DNA of 13,209 nt, from NCBI GenBank assembly GCA_027311485.1, contig DAICYU010000055.1:1-13209 (forward strand), read 5' to 3'. A program made the position numbers and the translations under genes. Within the stretch, counting starts at the first letter, position 1, and each line of letters starts with the position of its first letter. Below, in pieces: positions 6,373-12,838 of the stretch. The stretch comes from Acetobacteraceae bacterium (lineage in GTDB: Bacteria > Pseudomonadota > Alphaproteobacteria > Acetobacterales > Acetobacteraceae). The notes beneath the pieces were generated by a model. That model ran no database searches. It had not been told where the DNA came from and saw only the letters and a program-made list of their open reading frames with translations.

Positions 6373-6870
6373 ATGGCAATCGCGAGTTTTCAGACAGCGA
6401 TCAACTATCAGCCCGGCAATGCCGTCGCTGGTGATTTCGCCTCCAACAATCCACGCAGCACCGTCCTGGCAGGCCCCGGCGGCCTGGTGGCGGGCACTGG
6501 CGGCCTGACCGTCGGCACCTTCGGCTGGGTGCAGACCGATGGCGTCACGGTGCTGGCAACCGGCACGACCGGCACCATCGGCTTCGTGGCCCGGCAGGAC
6601 ATGGAGGCCCTCATTACCGTCTACCTGGACGGTTCTGGGAACCTCATCCCGGCCGGCATGCAGGTCACGCTCTACAACGGCGGCGACTTCTTCTGCTCGA
6701 CCACCACGGCCGCGACGGTGGGGCAAGCGGTGTTCGTTAGCCAGACGACCGGCGCGATCCAGACCGGCACGGCCGGTGCCCCGCCGACTGGCTACAGCCA
6801 GACCACCTTCGTCGTGGCTTCGGCCGCCGCAGCCAACACGCTGATGAAGATCAGCTCAGCGTCGATTTGA
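6373..6870 (+). CDS. Capsid cement/decoration protein
   Basis: 165 residues, rich in Gly, Thr, Ala and Val with very few charged residues, a composition typical of all-beta capsid decoration proteins. It begins with a short positively selected-looking motif NYQPGNAVAGDFAS and has alternating Gly/Thr strands throughout (for example TTGTIGFVARQDMEALI). A YLDGSGNLIPAGMQVTLYNGG segment and a C-terminal FVVASAAAANTLMKIS strand resemble structural cement proteins encoded between scaffold and major capsid genes in many siphoviruses and myoviruses. It would bind the outside of the expanded shell and stabilise it. Start ATG 6373 has GAGG nine bases upstream. It is 11 bases before the next gene. The assignment rests on composition and position more than on specific residues. 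Confidence 0.7.
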   Translation: MAIASFQTAINYQPGNAVAGDFASNNPRSTVLAGPGGLVAGTGGLTVGTFGWVQTDGVTVLATGTTGTIGFVARQDMEALITVYLDGSGNLIPAGMQVTLYNGGDFFCSTTTAATVGQAVFVSQTTGAIQTGTAGAPPTGYSQTTFVVASAAAANTLMKISSASI

Positions 6871-6881
6871 GGAGTAGCGCA

Positions 6882-7916
6882 ATGAACCGCAATCCCGAGC
6901 TGGCTCTCCTCGAACGCCGCGGCTTCGTCTGGCCCGGCGCGATGGATTTCCAGACGCCCGAACTGTTGGAGCGCATGGCGCAGGACGCCGAGCCGGCGAT
7001 CGTGACGCCGGCCAACAGCGGCATTCCGACCTACCTGAACACCTACGTCGATCCGCAGTTGATCGACGTGCTGTTCGCGCCGAATCGCGCCGTCGAAATC
7101 TGCGGCGCTGAGGTGCAGAAGGGCAGTTGGGTGACGCCGACCGCCGTGTTCATCCAGACGGAAAGCACGGGCGAAGTCTCCAGCTATGGTGACTTCAACC
7201 AGAACGGCGTCACGGGCGTCAATCCGACGTTCCCTGTGCGGCAGCAGTATCTCTACCAGACGATCATCAACTACGGTGATCGCGAGGCCGAGGAATACGG
7301 GCTGGCGCGCATCAATCTTGCGAACGAAAAGCGCAAGTCGGCCGCCATCGTGCTCAACAAGTTCCAGAACACGTCCTACTTCTCGGGCGTGGCGAACCTT
7401 CAGAATTGGGGGCTGCTCAACGATCCTTCGCTGTCCGCGGCACTCACTCCGACTGCGGGCGCGTGGGGCGAGACCACTTCCGGCACGCAGATTTACAACG
7501 ACGTCAAGTCGGTCTTCTTCCAGTTGCAGACGCAGTTGGACGGCCTGATCGATGAAGATGCTCGGATGACGCTCAGCCTTTCGCCGACCAAGAGCGTCTA
7601 TCTGCGTAACGTCGCGACGGTCGGTTCGACCACCCCGACCGGCATCTACTCGACGGCGCGACAGTTGATCTCCGACAACTTCCCGAACATCCGCGTCGTG
7701 AACGCGGTCCAGTACACCACCGGCAGCGGCGAGTTGATGCAACTCAAGGTGGACGAACTGGAGGGCGTTCGGGTTGCCGAGCCGGCCTACAGCGAGAAGA
7801 TGCGCGCGCATCGGATCGTGCAGGAAACCTCGTCCTTCAATCAGAAGTTCTCCCAGGGCACCTGGGGGACGGTGATCCGCCGGCCGCTCGGCATCGCCCA
7901 GATGTTGGGGATTTGA
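6882..7916 (+). CDS. Major capsid protein, DUF2184 family
   Basis: 344 residues from ATG 6882, which has AGGAG seven bases upstream. A TTG at 6867 in the same frame would overlap the previous stop and lacks a ribosome site. The protein matches the DUF2184 group of HK97-fold capsid proteins: an N-terminal arm (ERRGFVWPGAMDFQTPELL), then YLNTYVDPQLIDVLFAPNRAVEI, the strand SWVTPTAVFIQTESTGEVSSYGD, and the long spine-helix region NYGDREAEEYGLARINLANEKRKSA. An A-domain segment with KSVYLRNVA and the final GTWGTVIRRPLGIAQMLGI follow. No long N-terminal scaffold-like extension is present, consistent with a separate scaffold protein. It is the main shell protein of the head. Positions after the cement gene and before the connector genes agree. 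Confidence 0.88.
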   Translation: MNRNPELALLERRGFVWPGAMDFQTPELLERMAQDAEPAIVTPANSGIPTYLNTYVDPQLIDVLFAPNRAVEICGAEVQKGSWVTPTAVFIQTESTGEVSSYGDFNQNGVTGVNPTFPVRQQYLYQTIINYGDREAEEYGLARINLANEKRKSAAIVLNKFQNTSYFSGVANLQNWGLLNDPSLSAALTPTAGAWGETTSGTQIYNDVKSVFFQLQTQLDGLIDEDARMTLSLSPTKSVYLRNVATVGSTTPTGIYSTARQLISDNFPNIRVVNAVQYTTGSGELMQLKVDELEGVRVAEPAYSEKMRAHRIVQETSSFNQKFSQGTWGTVIRRPLGIAQMLGI

Positions 7917-7918
7917 AC

Positions 7919-8257
7919 ATGGCCACCGAATTCGTCACGGTCGCGTGCCGGCTCCCGCATGGATTGCATCTCGATCTCATGCGGAACGGCGCGCGGCAGC
8001 GCCACACCATCGCGGGGGCGAACCGCTCGCGCCTGGTGAATGGCGCTGGGTTCACGTCGGTTCCCAAGGAGTTCTGGGAAGCGTGGCTTGCCAAGCACAA
8101 GGAGATGCCATTCATCCGCAATGGTGCCGTGTTCGCGGCCCGCAGCGAAAGCGACGCTGCGGCCGAGGCTGACCAGCGGTCTGGTGATCGCACCGGGTTT
8201 GAAGGTGCGGAGCCGGGCGACGTTGACCGGCGGATCGCCGAACTGGCCCGCGAATGA
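7919..8257 (+). CDS. Conserved phage protein of unknown function next to major capsid gene
   Basis: 112 residues. I do not know its function. The N-terminal half looks like a small beta-rich fold (EFVTVACRLPHGLHLDL, then HTIAGANRSRLV), followed by the segment VPKEFWEAWLAKHKEMPFIRNGAVFAA (49-74). Small proteins with this 'PKxFWxxWLxKH' and 'PFxxNGxxFA' pattern commonly follow the capsid gene in related myoviruses and siphoviruses. The C-terminus (from about 78) is charged and probably disordered. A start at TTG 7913 is possible, but ATG 7919, three bases after the capsid stop, is preferred with GGGGAT upstream. The stop overlaps the next start as ATGA. A head-associated structural or connector role is the natural guess from position only. 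Confidence 0.7.
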   Translation: MATEFVTVACRLPHGLHLDLMRNGARQRHTIAGANRSRLVNGAGFTSVPKEFWEAWLAKHKEMPFIRNGAVFAARSESDAAAEADQRSGDRTGFEGAEPGDVDRRIAELARE

Positions 8258-8709
8258 CCACGGGGGTCGTCACCTTCAGCTACCAGAACTGGAGCGCTGA
8301 GTATCCAGAACTTGGGCTTTCGGTGTCGTCCGCCCAGGCTACCGGCTACTTCAACCGCGCCACCCTTCAACTGGACAACACGCCGTCCAGCGTCGTGCAG
8401 GATGCGTCGATAGGGGGGCAGCGTGAGTCGCTCCTCTACCTGCTCGTGTCCCATCTGGTCGTGCTCGGCCAGCGCGACCCGAACCAGGTGGGGCGCGTGT
8501 CGGATGCCGCGCAGGGCAGCGTGCATGTCGCGTTCGAGAATGCGCCCGCGACCGGCACGGCTGCCTACTACCAGCAGACGCGTTACGGGGCGGAGTTCTG
8601 GGCCGCCACGACGGGCATTCGGTTCGGTGGACGCTACTACGCGCCCTATCAGCCGTTCGCGGTGCCGTCGCCTGACCCGACGATCCCCGAGCCTCCTGCG
8701 GGCGTCTGA
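8254..8709 (+). CDS. DUF4054 family head-tail connector protein
   Basis: 151 residues. The start VTFSYQNWSAEYPELG and the following helices match the DUF4054 group as I recall it: 'F...YPEF', then AQATGYFNRATLQLDN, a SLLYLLVSHLVVLGQR helix and an AAYYQQTRYGAEFWAAT segment. In structurally solved relatives these proteins form the adaptor ring under the portal. The C-terminal segment GIRFGGRYYAP is typical, where a conserved 'GG' is followed by aromatic residues. It overlaps the preceding gene by four bases (ATGA) and the following gene by one base (TGATG), consistent with translational coupling and fixed stoichiometry. Confidence 0.8.
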   Translation: MTTGVVTFSYQNWSAEYPELGLSVSSAQATGYFNRATLQLDNTPSSVVQDASIGGQRESLLYLLVSHLVVLGQRDPNQVGRVSDAAQGSVHVAFENAPATGTAAYYQQTRYGAEFWAATTGIRFGGRYYAPYQPFAVPSPDPTIPEPPAGV

Positions 8710-9179
8710 TGGCATCCAAGGTCTTTACCGGGGGCGCGGCGCTGGAAGCACACCTGAGGGAGATCGCGCAGAAGGTCCGGCGCTCCGGCACGTTGGAGGT
8801 AGGCTTTCCCGAGGGGTCAACCTACCCGGACGGCACGCCGGTAGCCTATATCGCGGCCATTCAAGAGTTCGGCACCCAAAACGCAGGCCCGAACCATAAC
8901 GTCACGATCCCGGCGCGGCCATTCTTCCGAACTATGATTGCGGAGAAGCGGAATGAGTGGGGGCCTGCGCTCGGCCAAATCATCGTCAACGTCCGCTATG
9001 ACACCGAGGCCGCGCTCAGCCAGCTAGGCGAGGGCATTCAGGGGCAGTTGCAGAAGTCCATCCGGGATTGGACGCAGCCGCCCAACGCCGCCTCCACTGT
9101 GGCCGAGAAGGGCTTTGACAAGCCTCTGATCGACACAGGCCACATGGTCAACTCCGTCCGCTACGTGGTGAAAACGTGA
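8709..9179 (+). CDS. Neck/tail-completion protein, HK97 gp10-like
   Basis: 156 residues. The sequence has the pattern of HK97 gp10-type neck proteins: GTLEVGFPEGSTYPDGTPVAYIAAIQEFGT (strand, loop, helix ending in E-F/Y-G), then the IPARPFFRTMI motif, a long amphipathic helix, and the C-terminal PLIDTGHMVNSVRYVV segment. The 'xEFG' turn, 'IPxRPFF' and 'DTGxMxxS' blocks are the hallmarks. Proteins of this type form a ring joining head and tail or help complete the tail end. The start codon ATG (8709) shares one base with the preceding stop. The GTG start of the next gene overlaps its stop as GTGA. Confidence 0.8.
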   Translation: MASKVFTGGAALEAHLREIAQKVRRSGTLEVGFPEGSTYPDGTPVAYIAAIQEFGTQNAGPNHNVTIPARPFFRTMIAEKRNEWGPALGQIIVNVRYDTEAALSQLGEGIQGQLQKSIRDWTQPPNAASTVAEKGFDKPLIDTGHMVNSVRYVVKT

Positions 9180-9547
9180 ACGTCCAATCCATCGCATCGG
9201 GGGTCATTGCGGCCGTCAACCCGATGACGGTGGGATCGCTTCAGGTCAGCAGCGGCTACACGATCGGCGCGGACGGAACACAGGCGCCCGCGTATCAGGA
9301 TGCCGTGCTGCTCTACATTCAGGTGCAGCCGCTATCGACGCGCGATATCGCGCACATGGACAGCCTCAATGTCCAGGGCGTGCTTCGCTCCGTTTACATC
9401 GGCGGCACGGTCGAAGGCGTTGACCGTCCGGCGGCGAAGGGCGGCGATCTGCTGACCTTCAACGGGCAGACATGGCTTGTGTGCCAGGTGTTTGAGGCTT
9501 GGCCTGACTGGACGCGGGTGGCGGCATGCCTGCAACTATCTCCCTAA
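9176..9547 (+). CDS. Putative head-closure/tail-completion protein
   Basis: 123 residues, GTG start overlapping the previous stop by four bases. The sequence is beta-rich: a short N-terminal helix (IASGVIAAVNP), then strands with VQPLSTRDIAHMDSLNVQG (50-68), a VYIGGTVEGVDRPAAKGGDLLTFNGQTWLVCQVFEAW stretch (73-109) and a final strand. The pattern 'gG..v.f.g..W.V......w' near the C-terminus resembles small head-closure (stopper) and collar proteins located between the gp10-like and terminator genes. The function is inferred mainly from position and predicted fold. The end overlaps the next gene by 22 bases. Confidence 0.6.
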   Translation: MNVQSIASGVIAAVNPMTVGSLQVSSGYTIGADGTQAPAYQDAVLLYIQVQPLSTRDIAHMDSLNVQGVLRSVYIGGTVEGVDRPAAKGGDLLTFNGQTWLVCQVFEAWPDWTRVAACLQLSP

Positions 9548-10254
9548 CCGATGCCGGGCTGCTGACGGCACTACGGGCGGTCTTGGCCGGCATGTTGCCG
9601 GTCGGGACGCAGATCATTCGGGGCCAAGCGAACCGCGTGCCAGAGCCGTTGACGCCCCTGGCGGTGCTGACGCCGCTGTTCCGCCGCCGGCTGGAAACCA
9701 ACGTCACCACCTATCTTGACACGGTTTGCACGGGCGCGATTGCCGGCACGGTCCTGACGGTCTCGGCGGTTGCATCCGGCGTCCTGAGTGTCGGCGCGAC
9801 CATCACGGACGCCAGCGGCCTGATCGCCGCGGGCACCACGATTACCGCGCTGGGCACCGGCACAGGTGGCATTGGCACTTACACGGTGGCGCCATCGCAG
9901 ACCGTTGCATCCGAGGCGCTGTATGCCGGGATGCGGAGCGATCTGGTCTCGACCGAGGCGACGGTACAGATCGACCTTCATGGCACCGGAGCCGCCGACA
10001 ACGCGCAGATCATCGCGACACTGTTCCGGTCCGAATACGCCACCACGGCCTTCGCGGCGCAGCCCTACGCGGTGCAGCCGCTCTACTGCCAAGACCCGAG
10101 GCAAGTCCCGTTCATCTCGGGCGAGGACCAGTATGAGACCCGATGGGAGATCGATGCCGTAATGCAGGCATCGCCCGTCATCGGCACGCCGCAGCAATTC
10201 GCGGCTGCCCTAGCGATCGGCCTGATCGAGGTCGATGCGAAATATCCGCCCTGA
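9526..10254 (+). CDS. Tail terminator/neck protein with inserted beta module
   Basis: 242 residues. The flanking parts read as one domain: residues 1-66 (helix LLTALRAVLAGML, strands ending RRRLETNVTTYLDT) and 134-242. The second part has the strand STEATVQIDLHGTGAADNAQIIATLFRSEYA (142-171), then YCQDPRQVPFISGEDQYETRWEIDAVM and a C-terminal EVDAKYPP. This is the fold and motif set of phage neck-terminator proteins that cap the tail tube and bind the head connector. Residues 67-133 form a Gly/Thr/Ala-rich segment with repeated 'G-T-x-L-T-V' strands that interrupts the domain. The start ATG (9526) lies within the end of the previous gene with a weak purine-rich GGGTGGCGG upstream. A 21-base gap follows before the sheath gene. 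Confidence 0.75.
   Translation: MPATISLTDAGLLTALRAVLAGMLPVGTQIIRGQANRVPEPLTPLAVLTPLFRRRLETNVTTYLDTVCTGAIAGTVLTVSAVASGVLSVGATITDASGLIAAGTTITALGTGTGGIGTYTVAPSQTVASEALYAGMRSDLVSTEATVQIDLHGTGAADNAQIIATLFRSEYATTAFAAQPYAVQPLYCQDPRQVPFISGEDQYETRWEIDAVMQASPVIGTPQQFAAALAIGLIEVDAKYPP
9724..9924 (+). other. Inserted beta-sandwich-like module within the tail terminator gene
   Basis: Residues 67-133 of the terminator protein are rich in Gly, Thr, Ala and Val with almost no charge. They follow a pattern seen in many phage structural proteins: TGAIAGTVLTVSAVASGVL, then AAGTTITALGTGTGG and TYTVAPSQTVAS. From memory, this motif occurs as a mobile decoration-like module inserted in loops of unrelated virion proteins. 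Removing it would join YLDT directly to YAGMRSDL, the expected continuous strand order of the terminator domain. Boundaries are approximate. Confidence 0.6.
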
Positions 10255-10275
10255 TCTCCCGAAGGAGACCCCCGC

Positions 10276-11775
10276 ATGTCCGGTAGTTTGACGCCCGCCA
10301 TCCCGGCGAGCCAGATCGTCAGCGTCGTCCCGAGCGTCCTAAGCGCGGGCGGAACTGCGCTCGATCTGAACGGGCTGTTGCTGACGGATGCGACGCGCAT
10401 CCCGATCGGGACCGTCATGTCGTTCCCGACCGCGCTTTCGGTGTCGCAGTATTTCGGCGCCACCGCCCCGGAGACTGCGCTCGCGAACGTCTATTTCAAC
10501 GGGTTCGCGGGATCGACCAAGCTGCCGGGCGCGATGCTGATGGCGCAATATCCCTGGACCGCCGCGGTGAGCGCATTCCTGCGCGGCGGCAGCCTGGCGA
10601 CGATGACGCTGACGCAGTTGCAGGCGCTTTCCGGCACGCTCACGATCTCGACTAACGGCACGCCGCTGACATCCAGCGCGATCACCCTTTCGGGTGCGAC
10701 CAGCTTCTCGAATGCGGCGACGATCATCACGGCGGCGTTTACGTCTCCGCCGTTCGGTGTGACGTTCGACTCCGTGTCCAGCGCCTTCGTGTTCACCACG
10801 ACCGCGACCGGCTCCACGGAAACGATCAGCTTCGCGACGGGCACACTCGCTGCGGGGCTGCTGCTCACCCAGGCGACCGGCGCGGTGGTCTCGCCAGGCT
10901 CGGCAATCGCCGTGCCGGCTACCTTCATGGCGTCGATCGTGGCCCTCACGACCAACTGGGCTTCCTTCATGACGAACTTCGAGCCGGTGACGGCGGACAA
11001 GGAAGCGTTCGCGTCTTGGACAAACTCGACGGGCAATCGCTACCTCTACGCAATGTGGGATAGCAATATCCTCAACACCGAGAGCGGCACCACCACAACT
11101 GCGGTGCAGGCCATCGTGGCGGCCGGTTACTCCGGCATTGCGATGCAGTATCTTGACCCGAACGACAGCGCCTTCCTGATGGGATACATCGCGTCGCTCA
11201 ATTTCACGGCGGTCCAGGGGCGCGCGACGGCGGCCTTCAAGAACCAGAGCGGGCTTGCTGCGACGGTGACGAATGCCGCGGCGGCGGCAAACCTGATCTC
11301 CTACGGGATGAACTTCTACGGGAACTACTCGACCGCAAACGACTCGTTCCTGTTCTTCTATCCGGGCCAGATCACGGGGCCGTTCAAGTGGGTTGATAGC
11401 TATGTTAACCAGATTTGGTTGAACAATCAATTTCAGCTTGCCCTCATGGTGCTGCTGACGAACGTCAACTCCATCCCCTATAACGCAGCCGGCTACGCGC
11501 TGATCGAAGCGGCGTGCGCGGATGTCATCGGCCAGGGTGTGACGTTCGGTGCTATCCAGCCTGGCGTGACGCTTTCCGCCGCGCAGATTGCCGAGGTCAA
11601 CAACACGGCCGGCAAGAACATCACGCCGACTCTCGCCTCGCGCGGCTGGTATCTGCAAGTGAGCGACGCGCTGCCCCAGGTGCGAGCGGCGCGACAGTCT
11701 CCCCCGATGACGTTCTGGTACATGGACGGCGGCTCGGTGCAGCAGATCAACCTCGCTTCGATTGAAGTCCAGTAA
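10276..11775 (+). CDS. Contractile tail sheath protein, DUF3383 family
   Basis: 499 residues. DUF3383 proteins are the tail sheaths of PB1/Bcep1-like myoviruses; the sheath contracts to drive the tube through the cell envelope. Recognisable blocks are the N-terminal IVSVVPSVLSAGGTALDLNGLLLT, FPTALSVSQYFG, and the later NWASFMTNFEPVTADKEAFASW. Further on come ALMVLLTNVNSIPYNAAGYALIEAA, the GVTLSAAQIAEVN segment and the conserved C-terminal RGWYLQV...ARQSPPMTFWYMDGGSVQQINLASIEVQ. Residues about 118-205 are a Ser/Thr-rich beta insertion, which is common in this family and probably projects from the sheath surface. AAGGAG (10262-10267) sits eight bases before ATG 10276, one of the strongest ribosome sites in the window and fitting for a high-copy product. 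Confidence 0.88.
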   Translation: MSGSLTPAIPASQIVSVVPSVLSAGGTALDLNGLLLTDATRIPIGTVMSFPTALSVSQYFGATAPETALANVYFNGFAGSTKLPGAMLMAQYPWTAAVSAFLRGGSLATMTLTQLQALSGTLTISTNGTPLTSSAITLSGATSFSNAATIITAAFTSPPFGVTFDSVSSAFVFTTTATGSTETISFATGTLAAGLLLTQATGAVVSPGSAIAVPATFMASIVALTTNWASFMTNFEPVTADKEAFASWTNSTGNRYLYAMWDSNILNTESGTTTTAVQAIVAAGYSGIAMQYLDPNDSAFLMGYIASLNFTAVQGRATAAFKNQSGLAATVTNAAAAANLISYGMNFYGNYSTANDSFLFFYPGQITGPFKWVDSYVNQIWLNNQFQLALMVLLTNVNSIPYNAAGYALIEAACADVIGQGVTFGAIQPGVTLSAAQIAEVNNTAGKNITPTLASRGWYLQVSDALPQVRAARQSPPMTFWYMDGGSVQQINLASIEVQ

Positions 11776-11787
11776 GGAGCGCGGAAC

Positions 11788-12237
11788 ATGAGCGGCAGCA
11801 TCCCCGGCCTCACGATCACATCCGCCAACAGCGTCTACATGTTGGCGATCAACCTTCTCTTTCCGGCTCCACAGCAGCTTCAGGGCTTCGCGGCCGATGC
11901 TGCTTTCGATACCGAAGCCGGCGATGTCGGCGAAACGGTGATGGGCGTGGACGGTCGCATGTCGGCCGGATACGTGCCGGTCATCTATCGGCAGACGATC
12001 TCCATCATGCCTGACTCGGCCAGCGCCACGCTATTCGAGAACTGGATCACGGCACAGAAGGCGGTCCAGGAGGTCTTCTACGCGACGGCGACAATCGCGC
12101 TTCCGAGCGTGCAGCGGAAATACACGCTGTCGAATGGCATCCTGGTCCGGTTCCCCCCGATCGCCCCGGCGAAGAAGGTGTTGGAGCGGCGGGATTTCGT
12201 GATCGCGTGGGGATCGATCGACCCGGCGGTGTTCTGA
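11788..12237 (+). CDS. Tail tube protein, DUF3277 family
   Basis: 149 residues. DUF3277 proteins form the inner tail tube in phages with DUF3383 sheaths. The blocks PGLTITSANSVYMLAINLLFPAPQQLQGFAADAAFDTEAGDVGETVMGVDGRMSAGYVP (6-64), then TISIMPDSASATLFENWI and a final FVIAWGSIDPAVF, fit the family closely in length and order. AAGGAG (11774-11779, overlapping the sheath stop) lies eight bases before ATG 11788, again a strong ribosome site for a high-copy structural protein. The stop codon shares a base with the start of the chaperone gene (TGATG). Confidence 0.88.
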   Translation: MSGSIPGLTITSANSVYMLAINLLFPAPQQLQGFAADAAFDTEAGDVGETVMGVDGRMSAGYVPVIYRQTISIMPDSASATLFENWITAQKAVQEVFYATATIALPSVQRKYTLSNGILVRFPPIAPAKKVLERRDFVIAWGSIDPAVF

Positions 12238-12683
12238 TGGCGCGGAAGACCGCGACGTTCACGGTGGAAGCCGATGGGCGCGACAAGGGCAAGTCCTACC
12301 TCCTGACCGAAATGCCGGCCTCACAGGCGGAAAAATGGGCGGCGCGGGCATTCCTGGCGCTGGCCCGCAGCGGCGTCCTGCTCCCGGACGATCTGACGGG
12401 GGCCGGCTTCGCTGGTATCGCGCTGCTCGGGCTGCGCGCCCTGTCGGGGCTGCGGTTCGAGGATGCCGAGCCGCTGCTCGATGAGATGTTCGGGTGCGTC
12501 CAGTTCATGCCGGACAAGCGCCCGCAACTGGCCCGCACGCTGATCGAGGACGATATCGAGGAGGTCGCGACGCGGATGCGGCTGCGCGAGGAGGTCATGG
12601 CGCTTCACACGGGTTTTTCACTGGCCGACGCGCGGTCCAAAGCGGCGGCGTCGGCCCTTCCGGGAAGCACCGACCCTACGTAA
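12237..12683 (+). CDS. Tail assembly chaperone, unshifted form
   Basis: 148 residues from ATG 12237, which overlaps the tube stop by one base. An in-frame start at 12207 lies inside the tube gene and is not preferred. Position between tube and tape measure genes, the small size, and the extended -1 frame downstream identify it as the 'G'-like tail assembly chaperone, which coats the tape measure during tube assembly and is absent from the virion. The N-terminus is beta-rich (KTATFTVEADGRDKGKSYLLTEMPA). The rest is helical (WAARAFLALARSG, GIALLGLRALSGL, EDAEPLLDEMFGC). Residue 126-127 (Gly-Phe) corresponds to the slippery codons GGT TTT. Beyond that point the unshifted frame gives only a short Ala/Ser-rich tail ending at TAA 12681-12683. 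Confidence 0.8.
   Translation: MARKTATFTVEADGRDKGKSYLLTEMPASQAEKWAARAFLALARSGVLLPDDLTGAGFAGIALLGLRALSGLRFEDAEPLLDEMFGCVQFMPDKRPQLARTLIEDDIEEVATRMRLREEVMALHTGFSLADARSKAAASALPGSTDPT
12611..12656 (+). promoter_or_regulatory. Programmed -1 ribosomal frameshift signal
   Basis: The heptamer G GGT TTT (12611-12617) sits in the correct phase of the chaperone frame (ACG GGT TTT TCA) to allow both tRNAs to slip back one base onto GGG TTT. Five bases later comes a perfect 9-bp stem: GGCCGACGC (12623-12631) with GCGTCGGCC (12648-12656), loop of 16 bases. Slippery site, spacer length and GC-rich stem together make the canonical layout. GGTC in the loop (12634-12637) could pair with GACC (12672-12675) as a weak pseudoknot. 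Confidence 0.85.
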
Positions 12684-12838
12684 ACGTGCCGTCGATCATC
12701 GGCGGGGTTGTTTCCTCTCGCCTCGCCACGCTCGCCGAACTGGACACGGTTTACGGGCTGGAAGACCTCTACGATCTGGCCGAGATCGCGCTCATTGATG
12801 CGTTGAACCAGGGGGTAGATGATGCCGAACGTCATTGA
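12617..12838 (+). CDS. Tail assembly chaperone -1 frame extension ('T' part of G-T fusion)
   Basis: After slippage the ribosome reads TTC at 12617-12619 and continues for 73 codons to TGA at 12836-12838, giving a fusion of about 200 residues. The extension begins with a basic linker (TGRRAVQSGGVGPSGKHRPY). A compact helical segment follows, VPSIIGGVVSSRLATLAELD, then DLYDLAEIALIDALN, which resembles the T-domain pattern of small helical pairs with a 'DLYDLAEI...DAL' core. In lambda and most long-tailed phages a minority G-T fusion is required to load tube subunits on the tape measure. A separate start at GTG 12686 lacks a ribosome site. The end overlaps the tape measure start by 17 bases. Confidence 0.8.
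   Translation, partial: FTGRRAVQSGGVGPSGKHRPYVNVPSIIGGVVSSRLATLAELDTVYGLEDLYDLAEIALIDALNQGVDDAERH

Noticed and set aside
10339..11658. 439-residue minus-strand open frame opposite the sheath gene
   Set aside because: The sheath gene is clear in family, ribosome site and context. The antisense frame has an Arg-rich composition typical of shadows in high-GC DNA.
12686..12838. Independent gene starting at GTG 12686 instead of a frameshifted extension
   Set aside because: No ribosome site precedes the GTG, whereas a complete slippery heptamer plus stem lies upstream in correct phase.
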